Shown here one piece after another: positions 10,376 through 22,355 of a stretch of DNA of 64,000 nucleotides. Where the stretch lies: assembly GCA_032718475.1 (NCBI GenBank), contig JAUCBJ010002874.1, positions 1 through 64,000 of the forward strand, given 5' to 3'. The notes beneath the pieces were generated by a model. It searched no databases and was not told the origin of the DNA. It worked only from the letters and a program-made list of their open reading frames with translations. Position 1 is the first letter of the stretch; each line of letters opens with the position of its first letter. Source of the DNA: Nemertoderma westbladi. Its lineage: Eukaryota > Xenacoelomorpha > Nemertodermatida > Nemertodermatidae. Made by a program: the position numbers and the translations under genes.

Positions 10376-10663
10376 GAGTAGGGAGAGAACGTAGAGGCAT
10401 TCATAGTAAATGAGTAGGGAGAGAACGTAGAGGCATTCATAGTAAATGAGTAGGGAGAGAACGTAGAGGCATTCATAGTAAATGAGTAGGGAGAGAACGT
10501 AGAGGCATTCATAGTAAATGAGTAGGGAGAGAACGTAGAGGCATTCATAGTAAATGAGTAGGGAGAGAACGTAGAGGCATTCATAGTAAATGAGTAGGGA
10601 GAGAACGTAGAGGCATTCATAGTAAATGAGTAGGGAGAGAACGTAGAGGCATTCATAGTAAAT
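10376..10663 (+). repeat. Eight consecutive 36-bp GAGTAGGGAGAG monomers
   Basis: The interval is 288 bp (8 x 36). All eight monomers read as the same GAGTAGGGAGAGAACG variant with no difference that I can see. It is flanked on both sides by 41-bp monomers. Complete identity over eight copies suggests a very recent expansion from one or two monomers. Confidence 0.9.
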
Positions 10664-11830
10664 GTATGGAGGAGGGAATGAACGTAGAGGCATTCATAGT
10701 AAATGAGTAGGGAGAGAACGTAGAGGCATTCATAGTAAATGTATGGAGTAGGGAAAGAACGTAGAGGCATTCATAGTAAATGTATGGAGGAGGGAAAGAA
10801 CGTAGAGGCATTCATAGTAAATGAGGAGGGAGAGAACGTAGAGGCATTCATAGTAAATGTATGGAGTAGGGAAAGAACGTAGAGGCATTCATAGTAAATG
10901 TATGGAGGAGGGAAAGAACGTAGAGGCATTCATAGTAAATGAGGAGGGAGAGAACGTAGAGGCATTCATAGTAAATGTATGGAGTAGGGAAAGAACGTAG
11001 AGGCATTCATAGTAAATGTATGGAGTAGGGAAAGAACGTAGAGGCATTCATAGTAAATGTATGGAGGAGGGAAAGAACGTAGAGGCATTCATAGTAAATG
11101 TATGGAGGAGGGAAAGAACGTAGAGGCATTCATAGTAAATGAGGAGGGAGAGAACGTAGAGGCATTCATAGTAAATGTATGGAGTAGGGAAAGAACGTAG
11201 AGGCATTCATAGTAAATGTATGGAGTAGGGAAAGAACGTAGAGGCATTCATAGTAAATGTATGGAGTAGGGAAAGAACGTAGAGGCATTCATAGTAAATG
11301 TATGGAGGAGGGAAAGAACGTAGAGGCATTCATAGTAAATGAGGAGGGAAAGATCGTAGAGGCATTCATAGTAAATGTATGGAGTAGGGAAAGAAGAACG
11401 TAGAGGCATTCATAGTAAATGTATGGAGGAGGGAAAGAACGTAGAGGCATTCATAGTAAATGAGGAGGGAAAGAACGTAGAGGCATTCATAGTAAATGAG
11501 GAGGGAGAGAACGTAGAGGCATTCATAGTAAATGTATGGAGGAGGGAAAGAACGTAGAGGCATTCATAGTAAATGTATGGAGGAGGGAAAGAACGTAGAG
11601 GCATTCATAGTAAATGAGGAGGGAGAGAACGTAGAGGCATTCATAGTAAATGAGGAGGGAAAGAACGTAGAGGCATTCATAGTAAATGAGTAGGGAAAGA
11701 TCGTAGAGGCATTCATAGTAAATGAGTAGGGAAAGATCGTAGAGGCATTCATAGTAAATGTATGGAGGAGGGAAAGAACGTAGAGGCATTCATAGTAAAT
11801 GTATGGAGGAGGGAAAGAACGTAGAGGCAT

Positions 11831-12436
11831 TCATAGTAAATGTATGGAGGAGGGAAAGAACGTAGAGGCATTCATAGAAAATGTATGGAGGAGGGAAAGA
11901 ACGTAGAGGCATTCATAGTAAATGAGGAGGGAGAGAACGTAGAGGCATTCATAGTAAATGAGGAGGGAAAGAACGTAGAGGCATTCATAGTAAATGAGTA
12001 GGGAAAGATCGTAGAGGCATTCATAGTAAATGAGTAGGGAAAGATCGTAGAGGCATTCATAGTAAATGAGTAGGGAGAGAACGTAGAGGCATTCATAGTA
12101 AATGTATGGAGGAGGGAAAGAACGTAGAGGCATTCATAGTAAATGTATGGAGGAGGGAAAGAACGTAGAGGCATTCATAGTAAATGTATGGAGGAGGGAA
12201 AGAACGTAGAGGCATTCATAGTAAATGAGGAGGGAGAGAACGTAGAGGCATTCATAGTAAATGAGGAGGGAAAGAACGTAGAGGCATTCATAGTAAATGA
12301 GTAGGGAAAGATCGTAGAGGCATTCATAGTAAATGAGTAGGGAAAGATCGTAGAGGCATTCATAGTAAATGAGTAGGGAGAGAACGTAGAGGCATTCATA
12401 GTAAATGTATGGAGGAGGGAAAGAACGTAGAGGCAT
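11831..12436 (+). repeat. 303-bp higher-order repeat, two tandem copies
   Basis: The block at 11831-12133 (three 41-bp plus five 36-bp monomers) is repeated at 12134-12436 with the same order of variants, including two consecutive 36-bp GATCG monomers. I see one difference, T to A at 11878 (CATAGAAAATG). A related 267-bp version precedes it at 11564-11830. Confidence 0.9.
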
Positions 12437-13094
12437 TCATAGTAAATGAGGAGGGAAAGAACGTAGAGGCATTCATAGTAAATGAGGAGGGAAAGAACGT
12501 AGAGGCATTCATAGTAAATGAGGAGGGAAAGAACGTAGAGGCATTCATAGTAAATGAGGAGGGAAAGAACGTAGAGGCATTCATAGTAAATGTATGGAGT
12601 AGGGAAAGAACGTAGAGGCATTCATAGTAAATGAGTAGGGAGAGAACGTAGAGGCATTCATAGTAAATGTATGGAGTAGGGAAAGAACGTAGAGGCATTC
12701 ATAGTAAATGTATGGAGTAGGGAAAGAACGTAGAGGCATTCATAGTAAATGTATGGAGTAGGGAAAGAACGTAGAGGCATTCATAGTAAATGAGTAGGGG
12801 GAGAACGTAGAGGCATTCATAGTAAATGTATGGAGGAGGGAAAGAACGTAGAGGCATTCATAGTAAATGTATGGAGTAGGGAAAGAACGTAGAGGCATTC
12901 ATAGTAAATGTATGGAGGAGGGAAAGAACGTAGAGGCATTCATAGTAAATGAGGAGGGAGAGAACGTAGAGGCATTCATAGTAAATGTATGGAGTAGGGA
13001 AAGAACGTAGAGGCATTCATAGTAAATGTATGGAGTAGGGAAAGAACGTAGAGGCATTCATAGTAAATGAGGAGGGAAAGATCGTAGAGGCATT

Positions 13095-15110
13095 CATAGT
13101 AAATGAGTAGGGAGAGAACGTAGAGGCATACATAGTAAATGTATGGAGTAGGGAAAGAACGTAGAGGCATTCATAGTAAATGAGGAGGGAGAGAACGTAG
13201 AGGCATTCATAGTAAATGTATGGAGTAGGGAAAGAACGTAGAGGCATTCATAGTAAATGTATGGAGTAGGGAAAGAACGTAGAGGCATTCATAGTAAATG
13301 TATGGAGGAGGGAAAGAACGTAGAGGCATTCATAGTAAATGAGGAGGGAAAGATCGTAGAGGCATTCATAGTAAATGAGTAGGGAGAGAACGTAGAGGCA
13401 TACATAGTAAATGTATGGAGTAGGGAAAGAAGAACGTAGAGGCATTCATAGTAAATGTATGGAGGAGGGAAAGAACGTAGAGGCATTCATAGTAAATGAG
13501 GAGGGAAAGAACGTAGAGGCATTCATAGTAAATGAGGAGGGAAAGAACGTAGAGGCATTCATAGTAAATGAGGAGGGAAAGAACGTAGAGGCATTCATAG
13601 TAAATGTATGGAGTAGGGAAAGAAGATCGTAGAGGCATTCATAGTAAATGAGTAGGGAGAGAACGTAGAGGCATACATAGTAAATGTATGGAGTAGGGAA
13701 AGAACGTAGAGGCATTCATAGTAAATGTATGGAGTAGGGAAAGAACGTAGAGGCATTCATAGTAAATGTATGGAGTAGGGAAAGAACGTAGAGGCATTCA
13801 TAGTAAATGAGGAGGGAAAGAACGTAGAGGCATTCATAGTAAATGAGGAGGGAAAGAACGTAGAGGCATTCATAGTAAATGAGGAGGGAAAGAACGTAGA
13901 GGCATTCATAGTAAATGAGGAGGGAAAGATCGTAGAGGCATTCATAGTAAATGAGGAGGGAAAGATCGTAGAGGCATTCATAGTAAATGAGGAGGGAAAG
14001 AACGTAGAGGCATTCATAGTAAATGAGGAGGGAAAGATCGTAGAGGCATTCATAGTAAATGAGTAGGGAGAGAACGTAGAGGCATACATAGTAAATGTAT
14101 GGAGTAGGGAAAGAACGTAGAGGCATTCATAGTAAATGAGTAGGGAGAGAACGTAGAGGCATTCATAGTAAATGAGTAGGGAGAGAACGTAGAGGCATTC
14201 ATAGTAAATGAGGAGGGAAAGAACGTAGAGGCATTCATAGTAAATGAGGAGGGAAAGAACGTAGAGGCATTCATAGTAAATGAGGAGGGAAAGAACGTAG
14301 AGGCATTCATAGTAAATGAGGAGGGAAAGATCGTAGAGGCATTCATAGTAAATGAGGAGGGAGAGAACGTAGAGGCATTCATAGTAAATGAGGAGGGAAA
14401 GAACGTAGAGGCATTCATAGTAAATGAGGAGGGAAAGATCGTAGAGGCATTCATAGTAAATGAGTAGGGAGAGAACGTAGAGGCATACATAGTAAATGTA
14501 TGGAGTAGGGAAAGAACGTAGAGGCATTCATAGTAAATGAGGAGGGAAAGAACGTAGAGGCATTCATAGTAAATGAGGAGGGAAAGAACGTAGAGGCATT
14601 CATAGTAAATGAGGAGGGAAAGAACGTAGAGGCATTCATAGTAAATGAGGAGGGAAAGATCGTAGAGGCATTCATAGTAAATGAGGAGGGAAAGATCGTA
14701 GAGGCATTCATAGTAAATGAGGAGGGAAAGAACGTAGAGGCATTCATAGTAAATGAGGAGGGAAAGATCGTAGAGGCATTCATAGTAAATGAGTAGGGAG
14801 AGAACGTAGAGGCATTCATAGTAAATGAGTAGGGAGAGAACGTAGAGGCATTCATAGTAAATGAGTAGGGAGAGAACGTAGAGGCATTCATAGTAAATGT
14901 ATGGAGTAGGGAAAGAACGTAGAGGCATTCATAGTAAATGAGGAGGGAAAGAACGTAGAGGCATTCATAGTAAATGAGGAGGGAAAGAACGTAGAGGCAT
15001 TCATAGTAAATGAGGAGGGAAAGATCGTAGAGGCATTCATAGTAAATGAGTAGGGAGAGAACGTAGAGGCATACATAGTAAATGTATGGAGTAGGGAAAG
15101 AAGAACGTAG
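13095..15110 (+). repeat. Higher-order repeats marked by a GCATACATAG variant
   Basis: The normal GCATTCATAG is changed to GCATACATAG in six monomers, at about 13126, 13398, 13671, 14082, 14483 and 15069. The spacings are about 272, 273, 411, 401 and 586 bp. Each marked monomer is a 36-bp GAGTAGGGAGAG form followed by a GTATGGAGTAGGG monomer. I saw this variant nowhere else. The growth in spacing comes from added 36-bp GAGGAGGG monomers, so the copies expanded internally after duplication. Confidence 0.85.
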
Positions 15111-17080
15111 AGGCATTCATAGTAAATGTATGGAGGAGGGAAAGAACGTAGAGGCATTCATAGTAAATGAGGAGGGAAAGAACGTAGAGGCATTCATAGT
15201 AAATGAGGAGGGAAAGAACGTAGAGGCATTCATAGTAAATGTATGGAGGAGGGAAAGAACGTAGAGGCATTCATAGTAAATGAGGAGGGAAAGAACGTAG
15301 AGGCATTCATAGTAAATGAGGAGGGAGAGAACGTAGAGGCATTCATAGTAAATGTATGGAGGAGGGAATGAACGTAGAGGCATTCATAGTAAATGTATGG
15401 AGGAGGGAAAGAACGTAGAGGCATTCATAGTAAATGTATGGAGGAGGGAAAGAACGTAGAGGCATTCATAGTAAATGAGGAGGGAAAGAACGTAGAGGCA
15501 TTCATAGTAAATGTATGGAGTAGGGAAAGAACGTAGAGGCATTCATAGTAAATGTATGGAGTAGGGAAAGAACGTAGAGGCATTCATAGTAAATGTATGG
15601 AGTAGGGAAAGAACGTAGAGGCATTCATAGTATATGTATGGAGTGGGGAAAGAACGTAGAGGCATTCATAGTAAATGTATGGAGTAGGGAAAGAACGTAG
15701 AGGCATTCATAGTAAATGTATGGAGTAGGGAAAGAACGTAGAGGCATTCATAGTAAATGTATGGAGTAGGGAAAGAACGTAGAGGCATTCATAGTAAATG
15801 TATGGAGGAGGGAAAGAACGTAGAGGCATTCATAGTAAATGAGGAGGGAAAGATCGTAGAGGCATTCATAGTAAATGTATGGAGTAGGGAAAGAACGTAG
15901 AGGCATTCATAGTAAATGTATGGAGTAGGGAAAGAAGATCGTAGAGGCATTCATAGTAAATGTATGGAGTAGGGAAAGATCGTAGAGGCATTCATAGTAA
16001 ATGAGTAGGGAGAGAACGTAGAGGCATTCATAGTAAATGTATGGAGTAGGGAAAGAACGTAGAGGCATTCATAGTAAATGTATGGAGTAGGGAAAGAACG
16101 TAGAGGCATTCATAGTAAATGAGTAGGGAGAGAACGTAGAGGCATTCATAGTAAATGAGTAGGGAGAGAACGTAGAGGCATTCATAGTAAATGTATGGAG
16201 TAGGGAAAGAAGATCGTAGAGGCATTCATAGTAAATGTATGGAGTAGGGAAAGATCGTAGAGGCATTCATAGTAAATGAGTAGGGAGAGAACGTAGAGGC
16301 ATTCATAGTAAATGTATGGAGTAGGGAAAGAACGTAGAGGCATTCATAGTAAATGAGGAGGGAAAGATCGTAGAGGCATTCATAGTAAATGTATGGAGTA
16401 GGGAAAGATCGTAGAGGCATTCATAGTAAATGTATGGAGGAGGGAAAGAACGTAGAGGCATTCATAGTAAATGTATGGAGTAGGGAATGAACGTAGAGGC
16501 ATTCATAGTAAATGAGGAGGGAAAGATCGTAGAGGCATTCATAGTAAATGTATGGAGTAGGGAAAGATCGTAGAGGCATTCATAGTAAATGTATGGAGGA
16601 GGGAAAGAACGTAGAGGCATTCATAGTAAATGTATGGAGGAGGGAAAGAACGTAGAGGCATTCATAGTAAATGTATGGAGTAGGGAGAGAACGTAGAGGC
16701 ATTCATAGTAAATGTATGGAGTAGGGAATGAACGTAGAGGCATTCATAGTAAATGAGGAGGGAAAGATCGTAGAGGCATTCATAGTAAATGTATGGAGTA
16801 GGGAAAGATCGTAGAGGCATTCATAGTAAATGTATGGAGGAGGGAAAGAACGTAGAGGCATTCATAGTAAATGTATGGAGTAGGGAAAGAACGTAGAGGC
16901 ATTCATAGTAAATGTATGAAGGAGGGAATGAAGAACGTAGAGGCATTCATAGTAAATGTATGGAGTAGGGAAAGAACGTAGAGGCATTCATAGTAAATGT
17001 ATGGAGGAGGGAAAGAACGTAGAGGCATTCATAGTAAATGTATGGAGTAGGGAAAGATCGTAGAGGCATTCATAGTAAAT

Positions 17081-17807
17081 GTATGAAGGAGGGAATGAAG
17101 AACGTAGAGGCATTCATAGTAAATGTATGGAGGAGGGAATGAAGATCGTAGAGGCATTCATAGTAAATGTATGGAGGAGGGAAAGAACGTAGAGGCATTC
17201 ATAGTAAATGTATGAAGGAGGGAATGAAGAACGTAGAGGCATTCATAGTAAATGTATGGAGGAGGGAATGAAGATCGTAGAGGCATTCATAGTAAATGTA
17301 TGGAGGAGGGAAAGAACGTAGAGGCATTCATAGTAAATGTATGAAGGAGGGAATGAAGAACGTAGAGGCATTCATAGTAAATGTATGGAGGAGGGAATGA
17401 AGATCGTAGAGGCATTCATAGTAAATGTATGGAGGAGGGAGAGAACGTAGAGGCATTCATAGTAAATGTATGGAGGAGGGAAAGAACGTAGAGGCATTCA
17501 TAGTAAATGTATGAAGGAGGGAATGAAGAACGTAGAGGCATTCATAGTAAATGTATGGAGGAGGGAATGAAGATCGTAGAGGCATTCATAGTAAATGTAT
17601 GGAGGAGGGAAAGAACGTAGAGGCATTCATAGTAAATGTATGAAGGAGGGAATGAAGAACGTAGAGGCATTCATAGTAAATGTATGGAGGAGGGAATGAA
17701 GATCGTAGAGGCATTCATAGTAAATGTATGGAGGAGGGAGAGAACGTAGAGGCATTCATAGTAAATGTATGGAGGAGGGAAAGAACGTAGAGGCATTCAT
17801 AGTAAAT
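17081..17807 (+). repeat. 129-bp three-monomer higher-order repeat, five copies
   Basis: The unit is a 44-bp GAAGGAGGGAATGAAGAAC monomer, a 44-bp GGAGGAGGGAATGAAGATC monomer and a 41-bp GGAGGAGGGAAAGAAC monomer. Starts are at 17081, 17210, 17339, 17509 and 17638. The third and fifth copies carry one extra 41-bp GGGAGAG monomer, so they are 170 bp long. Confidence 0.92.
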
Positions 17808-19840
17808 GTATGGAGTAGGGAAAGAACGTAGAGGCATTCATAGTAAATGAGGAGGGAATGAACGTAGAGGCATTCATAGTAAATGTATGGAGGAGGGAAT
17901 GAACGTAGAGGCATTCATAGTAAATGTATGGAGGAGGGAAAGAACGTAGAGGCATTCATAGTAAATGTATGGAGTAGGGAAAGAACGTAGAGGCATTCAT
18001 AGTAAATGTATGGAGTAGGGAAAGAACGTAGAGGCATTCATAGTAAATGTATGGAGGAGGGAAAGAACGTAGAGGCATTCATAGTAAATGAGGAGGGAAA
18101 GATCGTAGAGGCATTCATAGTAAATGTATGGAGTAGGGAAAGATCGTAGAGGCATTCATAGTAAATGTATGGAGGAGGGAAAGAAGAACGTAGAGGCATT
18201 CATAGTAAATGAGGAGGGAAAGAACGTAGAGGCATTCATAGTAAATGTATGGAGGAGGGAAAGAACGTAGAGGCATTCATAGTAAATGTATGGAGTAGGG
18301 AAAGAACGTAGAGGCATTCATAGTAAATGTATGGAGGAGGGAAAGAACGTAGAGGCATTCATAGTAAATGTATGAAGGAGGGAATGAAGAACGTAGAGGC
18401 ATTCATAGTAAATGTATGGAGTAGGGAAAGAACGTAGAGGCATTCATAGTAAATGTATGGAGGAGGGAAAGAACGTAGAGGCATTCATAGTAAATGTATG
18501 GAGTAGGGAAAGAACGTAGAGGCATTCATAGTAAATGAGTAGGGAGAGAACGTAGAGGCATTCATAGTAAATGTATGGAGTAGGGAAAGAACGTAGAGGC
18601 ATTCATAGTAAATGTATGAAGGAGGGAATGAAGAACGTAGAGGCATTCATAGTAAATGTATGGAGTAGGGAAAGAACGTAGAGGCATTCATAGTAAATGT
18701 ATGGAGGAGGGAATGAAGAACGTAGAGGCATTCATAGTAAATGTATGGAGTAGGGAAAGAACGTAGAGGCATTCATAGTAAATGTATGGAGTAGGGAAAG
18801 AACGTAGAGGCATTCATAGTAAATGTATGGAGTAGGGAAAGAACGTAGAGGCATTCATAGTAAATGTATGAAGGAGGGAATGAAGATCGTAGAGGCATTC
18901 ATAGTAAATGTATGGAGTAGGGAAAGAACGTAGAGGCATTCATAGTAAATGTATGGAGTAGGGAAAGAACGTAGAGGCATTCATAGTAAATGTATGGAGT
19001 AGGGAAAGAACGTAGAGGCATTCATAGTAAATGTATGAAGGAGGGAATGAAGAACGTAGAGGCATTCATAGTAAATGTATGAAGGAGGGAATGAAGATCG
19101 TAGAGGCATTCATAGTAAATGTATGGAGTAGGGAAAGAACGTAGAGGCATTCATAGTAAATGTATGGAGTAGGGAAAGAACGTAGAGGCATTCATAGTAA
19201 ATGTATGGAGTAGGGAAAGAACGTAGAGGCATTCATAGTAAATGTATGAAGGAGGGAATGAAGAACGTAGAGGCATTCATAGTAAATGTATGGAGTAGGG
19301 AAAGAACGTAGAGGCATTCATAGTAAATGTATGTAGGAGGGAAAGAACGTAGAGGCATTCATAGTAAATGTATGGAGTAGGGAAAGAACGTAGAGGCATT
19401 CATAGTAAATGTATGGAGTAGGGAAAGAACGTAGAGGCATTCATAGTAAATGTATGGAGGAGGGAAAGAACGTAGAGGCATTCATAGTAAATGTATGGAG
19501 TAGGGAAAGAACGTAGAGGCATTCATAGTAAATGTATGGAGGAGGGAAAGAACGTAGAGGCATTCATAGTAAATGTATGGAGTAGGGAAAGAACGTAGAG
19601 GCATTCATAGTAAATGTATGGAGGAGGGAAAGAACGTAGAGGCATTCATAGTAAATGTATGGAGTAGGGAAAGAACGTAGAGGCATTCATAGTAAATGTA
19701 TGGAGGAGGGAAAGAACGTAGAGGCATTCATAGTAAATGTATGGAGTAGGGAAAGAACGTAGAGGCATTCATAGTAAATGTATGGAGTAGGGAAAGAACG
19801 TAGAGGCATTCATAGTAAATGTATGGAGTAGGGAAAGAAC

Positions 19841-21970
19841 GTAGAGACATTCATAGTAAATGTATGAAGGAGGGAATGAAGAACGTAGAGGCATTCATAG
19901 TAAATGTATGGAGTAGGGAAAGAACGTAGAGGCATTCATAGTAAATGTATGGAGGAGGGAAAGAACGTAGAGGCATTCATAGTAAATGTATGGAGTAGGG
20001 AAAGAACGTAGAGGCATTCATAGTAAATGTATGGAGTAGGGAAAGAACGTAGAGACATTCATAGTAAATGTATGGAGGAGGGAAAGAACGTAGAGGCATT
20101 CATAGTAAATGTATGGAGTAGGGAAAGAACGTAGAGGCATTCATAGTAAATGTATGGAGTAGGGAAAGAACGTAGAGGCATTCATAGTAAATGTATGGAG
20201 TAGGGAAAGAACGTAGAGACATTCATAGTAAATGTATGGAGGAGGGAAAGAACGTAGAGGCATTCATAGTAAATGTATGGAGTAGGGAAAGAACGTAGAG
20301 GCATTCATAGTAAATGTATGGAGTAGGGAAAGAACGTAGAGGCATTCATAGTAAATGTATGGAGTAGGTAAAGAACGTAGAGGCATTCATAGTAAATGTA
20401 TGGAGGAGGGAAAGAACGTAGAGGCATTCATAGTAAATGTATGGAGGAGGGAAAGAACGTAGAGGCATTCATAGTAAATGTATGAAGGAGGGAATGAAGA
20501 TCGTAGAGGCATTCATAGTAAATGTATGGAGGAGGGAAAGAACGTAGAGGCATTCATAGTAAATGTATGGAGTAGGGAAAGAACGTAGAGGCATTCATAG
20601 TAAATGTATGGAGTAGGGAAAGAACGTAGAGGCATTCATAGTAAATGTATGGAGTAGGGAAAGAACGTAGAGACATTCATAGTAAATGTATGAAGGAGGG
20701 AATGAAGAACGTAGAGGCATTCATAGTAAATGTATGGAGTAGGGAAAGAACGTAGAGGCATTCATAGTAAATGTATGGAGTAGGGAATGAAGATCGTAGA
20801 GGCATTCATAGTAAATGTATGGAGGAGGGAAAGAACGTAGAGGCATTCATAGTAAATGTATGGAGTAGGGAAAGAACGTAGAGGCATTCATAGTAAATGT
20901 ATGGAGTAGGGAAAGAACGTAGAGGCATTCATAGTAAATGTATGGAGTAGGGAAAGAACGTAGAGACATTCATAGTAAATGTATGAAGGAGGGAATGAAG
21001 AACGTAGAGGCATTCATAGTAAATGTATGGAGTAGGGAAAGAACGTAGAGGCATTCATAGTAAATGTATGGAGTAGGGAAAGAACGTAGAGGCATTCATA
21101 GTAAATGTATGGAGGAGGGAAAGAACGTAGAGGCATTCATAGTAAATGTATGAAGGAGGGAATGAAGAACGTAGAGGCATTCATAGTAAATGTATGGAGG
21201 AGGGAATGAAGATCGTAGAGGCATTCATAGTAAATGTATGGAGGAGGGAAAGATCGTAGAGGCATTCATAGTAAATGTATGGAGTAGGGAGAGAACGTAG
21301 AGGCATTCATAGTAAATGTATGGAGTAGGGAGAGAACGTAGAGGCATTCATAGTAAATGTATGGAGTAGGGAAAGAACGTAGAGGCATTCATAGTAAATG
21401 TATGGAGTAGGGAAAGAACGTAGAGACATTCATAGTAAATGTATGGAGTAGGGAAAGAACGTAGAGGCATTCATAGTAAATGTATGGAGTAGGGAGAGAA
21501 CGTAGAGGCATTCATAGTAAATGTATGGAGGAGGGAAAGAACGTAGAGACATTCATAGTAAATGTATGAAGGAGGGAATGAAGAACGTAGAGGCATTCAT
21601 AGTAAATGTATGGAGGAGGGAAAGAACGTAGAGGCATTCATAGTAAATGTATGGAGGAGGGAAAGAACGTAGAGGCATTCATAGTAAATGTATGGAGGAG
21701 GGAAAGAACGTAGAGACATTCATAGTAAATGTATGAAGGAGGGAATGAAGAACGTAGAGGCATTCATAGTAAATGTATGGAGGAGGGAAAGAACGTAGAG
21801 GCATTCATAGTAAATGTATGGAGTAGGGAAAGAACGTAGAGGCATTCATAGTAAATGTATGGAGTAGGGAAAGAACGTAGAGGCATTCATAGTAAATGTA
21901 TGGAGTAGGGAAAGAACGTAGAGGCATTCATAGTAAATGTATGGAGTAGGGAAAGAACGTAGAGACATTC
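19841..21970 (+). repeat. Sub-array marked by a GAGACATTC variant
   Basis: The normal GAGGCATTC is changed to GAGACATTC in nine monomers, near 19845, 20052, 20215, 20671, 20963, 21423, 21545, 21713 and 21961. It is nearly always carried by a 41-bp monomer and often followed by the 44-bp GAAGGAGGGAATGAAG monomer. I saw it nowhere else in the array. The spread of one point change over 2.1 kb records local amplification. Confidence 0.88.
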
Positions 21971-22355
21971 ATAGTATATGTATGAAGGAGGGAATGAAGA
22001 ACGTAGAGGCATTCATAGTAAATGTATGGAGTAGGGAAAGAACGTAGAGGCATTCATAGTAAATGTATGGAGGAGGGAAAGAACGTAGAGGCATTCATAG
22101 TAAATGTATGAAGGAGGGAATGAAGAACGTAGAGGCATTCATAGTAAATGTATGGAGTAGGGAAAGAACGTAGAGGCATTCATAGTAAATGTATGAAGGA
22201 GGGAATGAAGAACGTAGAGGCATTCATAGTAAATGAGTAGGGAAAGAACGTAGAGGCATTCATAGTAAATGTATGGAGGAGGGAATGAAGAACGTAGAGG
22301 CATTCATAGTAAATGTATGGAGTAGGGAAAGAACGTAGAGGCATTCATAGTAAAT

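Larger units (their letters stand above)
16430..22355 (+). repeat. Domain of 41- and 44-bp monomers, almost free of 36-bp monomers
   Basis: The 41-bp monomers are mixed with 44-bp GTATGAAGGAGGGAATGAAG monomers. The latter become common for the first time here. 36-bp monomers are rare (for example near 16500, 16750, 17850, 18090, 18210, 18535). Sub-blocks with their own markers are listed separately. Confidence 0.75.

Noticed and set aside
12409-12615. Plus-strand ORFs with a NEEGKNVEAFIV repeat
   Set aside because: They occur only where several 36-bp monomers follow each other. No separate start context or conserved end is present.
13757-15116. Minus-strand ORFs of 221 to 292 codons
   Set aside because: Same artefact. 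The peptides are the three readings of the monomer (MPLRS, YYECLYVLSLL, TMNASTFFPSS) in sequence, and overlapping ORFs exist in other frames at the same place.
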